Source of the DNA: Chitinophagaceae bacterium
GTDB lineage: Bacteria; Bacteroidota; Bacteroidia; Chitinophagales; Chitinophagaceae
Direction of reading: 5' to 3'
DNA length: 8,246 bases
Assembly: GCA_947452875.1 (NCBI GenBank)
Contig: CANGEZ010000078.1
Location: 1 to 8,246 of the forward strand
The notes below the pieces were generated by a model that did not search any database, was not told the DNA's origin, and saw only the letters and a program-made list of their open reading frames with translations. This document shows, piece after piece, positions 6,235 through 8,246 of the stretch (its first letter is position 1; the number at the start of each line of letters is the position of its first letter). A program made the position numbers and the translations under genes.

Positions 6235-6258
6235 CCCCCTCAGTCCCCCGAAGGGGGA
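6235..6258. repeat. G/C-run hairpin after serA (REP-like or terminator)
   Basis: CCCCCT (6235-6240), then TCCCCC (6244-6249), GAA, and GGGGGA (6253-6258). Either C run can pair with the single G run. On the minus strand the loop reads C-TTCG-G, a stable tetraloop. It begins two bases after the serA stop. The U-tract expected of an intrinsic terminator is poor (TTGTGTTTTG after a gap). C/G-run elements of this look are, from memory, common between Bacteroidota genes. Confidence 0.55.
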
Positions 6259-6270
6259 AGTGGATTGTGT

Positions 6271-6372
6271 TTTGTTCAAAAGGTTTTAGTGGTTCAAGAT
6301 GTTCAAAAGGTTAGATTTTATTCAGTAATGAACCTGTTGAACTAATTGAACTTTTTGAACCTTTTAAACAAA
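6271..6372. repeat. Large imperfect inverted repeat built from GTTCAAnnn units
   Basis: The left arm is 6271-6312, the loop 6313-6330, the right arm 6331-6372. Aligned without gaps, the two 42-base arms match at 32 positions. Matches cluster in TTTGTT, AAAAGGTT, GTTCAA, GTTCAA and AGGTT; mismatches fall mainly in the spacers. The left arm is a 9-base array in plus orientation (GTTCAAAAG, GTTTTAGTG, GTTCAAGAT, GTTCAAAAG), the right arm the same in minus orientation. It fills the gap between two convergent genes, ending 2 bases before the GH2 stop codon, so it could fold in both transcripts and act as a bidirectional end or stability element. No U-tract follows. Confidence 0.85.
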
Positions 6373-6374
6373 GC

Positions 6375-8246
6375 TCATCTGTGTTTCAAATAAAACTCAT
6401 TCAACGAATACACTTTCAATTCTTTCAATAACTCTTCCGTCACTTCAGTATTCTCAAACGTAATGATTTTGTTTTCTCCCTTTTTTATATTGAAGTAATT
6501 GTCTGATGCATTAATCGCTGTTTTTTCAGTGTACAAATAAACATATTGTGCATCACAACTTGATTGAATAGTAATACTATTATCACCCTTTCTTTTTATC
6601 GTGAATTTGGGCTGGTTTTTAATCAGCTTATTTTTATTGATGGTTTCGATTGATAATTCCGGATGGTCTGAATATGCTTTTTTAACCGCATACCAAGCCG
6701 CTTTCTTGACGCCTTTGTAATCAATGATACTCCAGCTCGTAACTGGCCAGCAGTCGTTTAATTGCCACAATAATGTGCCCATATTTTTCCAGAAATGGCT
6801 CATGTGTGTGATGATAACATTCTTCAAAATGAAAGCCTGCATGCATTGGGTGATGTAGCAATAATCTTTCAAACTGATTTTGGAAAATGTTGCCGAGTCA
6901 ATGAAATAGCGAGTTAGATAGTGATTGAGCTTTTTAAATCCTTCGCCTGCTTTTTGATGCGCATTGATTTGATCGGAATATAAATATCTGTTTGATGAAT
7001 CAGTATATGAAAGTACAGAATGATAATCCGGCATCGACTGCATACCATATTCACTCACAAATCTTCCGGTTTTGGTTTTAAAAACTTCCCAGTCCTCTAA
7101 TCCCCACCATAAACCCCAGTAATGACTATCGCCTTCGGTAAAACTTTCTTTATGTCCCCAGCCGTTTTTCGGCGAAGTTGAAATATAAGGACGAGTGCCA
7201 TCGAATTCATTTACCCAAGCGGCCAAAGAATCTCTAAATAATGTCTGATACTCGTTCCATATTTTTATAGAGTCCTGCCCATGCAGATTGTACTGTGATT
7301 GCCAACCCCAGTTTTTCCAGGCTTCATCGATTTCATTATTGCCGCACCACAATACAATACAAGGATGGTGTCTTAATCTTTGGATTTGTTGTTTTACTTC
7401 TTCTTTTACATTTTGAATAAATTGTTGATCAGCTGGATACATGCCGCCGGCAAACATGAAATCCTGCCAAACATAGATGCCCATTGAATCACAGAGGTCG
7501 TAGAAATCATCAGTCTCATAAATGCCGCCGCCCCAAACTCTCAGCATGTTCATGTTGGCGTCTTTAGCGTTTTTTAACATGCGTCTGTAATCTTCTCTTT
7601 TGAGTTGACTTAAATAAATATTCTCGGCAGGAATCCAATTGGCACCATTTATGTAAATAGGCAAGTCGTTTTTTTGAAAATAGAAACTTGTTCCAAATGA
7701 ATCCGGTTCCTGTATGAGTTTGATGTCTTTGATTCTTGCTTGATTCGACTGATCTCTTTCCCTTTGAATTTTTTCAATAGTAGAAAGGCCATTGTACGCG
7801 TCAATCCAAATGTTTTTGTAAATGCCAGCGCCAATGAATACAGGGCCCCAATCCCAACCAAATTGAAACTGCGCTTTTCGCGCATATACGCGGTTGTTAT
7901 CAGGCCTAACTAATGGTAATTGTGATTTTGCAATGCTATCTGTAATCCGTTTTGCAGCATGAAAATAAATCTGCAATTTGTTTTGTCCGGGTTTGATGAT
8001 ATTCTTAACAGACACCGTCCATTCCCTAAACATGTTGTTCGCCTTCAAAATCAACGAGTCATTCAGGTACACATCTGCGTAAGTATCGAGGCCATCAAAA
8101 TTGATATCAATATTTTGTCTTCCTGTCAAGCTTGATTTGAAATAAAAATAACTTTGATAGATCCAATCTGTTGTATCAATCCAATTGAGATTTTTTTCAT
8201 TGGTTCCGAAATAGGGGTTGGTAATGATGTTATTCTTAAATAAATC
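6375..8246 (-). CDS. GH2 beta-mannosidase-like glycoside hydrolase lacking its Ig-like linker domains; 5' end cut by window edge
   Basis: The frame is open from the right edge to TGA at 6375-6377, 623 residues. Numbering from the edge, the first codons (DLFKNNIITNPYFGTNEKNL, then WIDTTDWIY) are the start of a beta-mannosidase sugar-binding domain, so the in-frame TTG at 8129 is not the true start. The jelly-roll domain runs to about 155 (QFGWDWGPVF at about 127-136). The TIM barrel starts near 180 with RVWGGGIYETDDFYDLCD (236-253), WQDFMF, the acid/base E305 in WCGNNE and the nucleophile E399 in SEYGMQSMP, and continues to WQLNDCWPVTSWS (494-506). The last domain ends with SDNYFNIKKGENKI (581-594). 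Both linker regions are very short (see findings). It should release terminal beta-mannose from glycans; a signal peptide would lie outside. The family usually has about 800-860 residues; I estimate about 690 here. Confidence 0.88.
   Translation of the reverse strand, partial: DLFKNNIITNPYFGTNEKNLNWIDTTDWIYQSYFYFKSSLTGRQNIDINFDGLDTYADVYLNDSLILKANNMFREWTVSVKNIIKPGQNKLQIYFHAAKRITDSIAKSQLPLVRPDNNRVYARKAQFQFGWDWGPVFIGAGIYKNIWIDAYNGLSTIEKIQRERDQSNQARIKDIKLIQEPDSFGTSFYFQKNDLPIYINGANWIPAENIYLSQLKREDYRRMLKNAKDANMNMLRVWGGGIYETDDFYDLCDSMGIYVWQDFMFAGGMYPADQQFIQNVKEEVKQQIQRLRHHPCIVLWCGNNEIDEAWKNWGWQSQYNLHGQDSIKIWNEYQTLFRDSLAAWVNEFDGTRPYISTSPKNGWGHKESFTEGDSHYWGLWWGLEDWEVFKTKTGRFVSEYGMQSMPDYHSVLSYTDSSNRYLYSDQINAHQKAGEGFKKLNHYLTRYFIDSATFSKISLKDYCYITQCMQAFILKNVIITHMSHFWKNMGTLLWQLNDCWPVTSWSIIDYKGVKKAAWYAVKKAYSDHPELSIETINKNKLIKNQPKFTIKRKGDNSITIQSSCDAQYVYLYTEKTAINASDNYFNIKKGENKIITFENTEVTEELLKELKVYSLNEFYLKHR

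Noticed and set aside
7649..7885. Minus-strand 78-codon open frame near the GH2 D2 junction, considered as a sign of a frameshift
   Set aside because: The main frame is continuous and family-like on both sides. The other frame does not encode the missing Ig-like domain, so the loss looks like a deletion, not a frameshift.

Overview
The window is about 37% GC by eye and looks like a chromosomal segment of a Bacteroidota bacterium, most likely of the Chitinophagaceae type. Three things support this. Several upstream regions carry the Bacteroidota -7 promoter box (TAnnTTTG). Most starts lack a Shine-Dalgarno sequence. The SpmA/SpmB fusion protein and the GH2 protein resemble, from memory, Chitinophagaceae homologues. 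No database search was run.

Layout from left to right: ychF (minus strand, 3' end cut by the left edge); a type II toxin-antitoxin pair (minus), with a DUF6364-like antitoxin upstream of a PIN-domain toxin; about 550 bases of non-coding DNA rich in repeats; a fused SpmA-SpmB nucleoside-recognition membrane protein (plus); a serine hydrolase/class C beta-lactamase-like lipoprotein (minus), convergent with the previous gene and only 5 bases from it; serA (plus), divergent from the lipoprotein gene; a repeat-filled convergent gap; and a GH2 beta-mannosidase-like gene (minus) that runs off the right edge.

The genes are mostly unrelated single transcription units: translation/stress GTPase, serine biosynthesis, membrane protein, envelope hydrolase and glycan degradation. 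The toxin-antitoxin pair is the only clear operon. Its start codon, promoter and a candidate operator can be read consistently from the sequence.

Two things stand out. First, the GH2 protein keeps its sugar-binding domain, catalytic barrel and last domain, but appears to have lost, in frame, both Ig-like linker domains (D2 and D4) found in ordinary beta-mannosidases. Second, nearly every longer intergenic gap holds a short-period array. Two have a 7-base period and several have a 9-base period. The recurring 9-base family GTTCAAnnn appears in three separate gaps, including a 42-base-arm inverted repeat between serA and the GH2 gene and a 93-base tandem duplication upstream of the spmA/spmB fusion. 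I do not recognise a named repeat family for these. No mobile element, CRISPR array, rRNA or tRNA was found.
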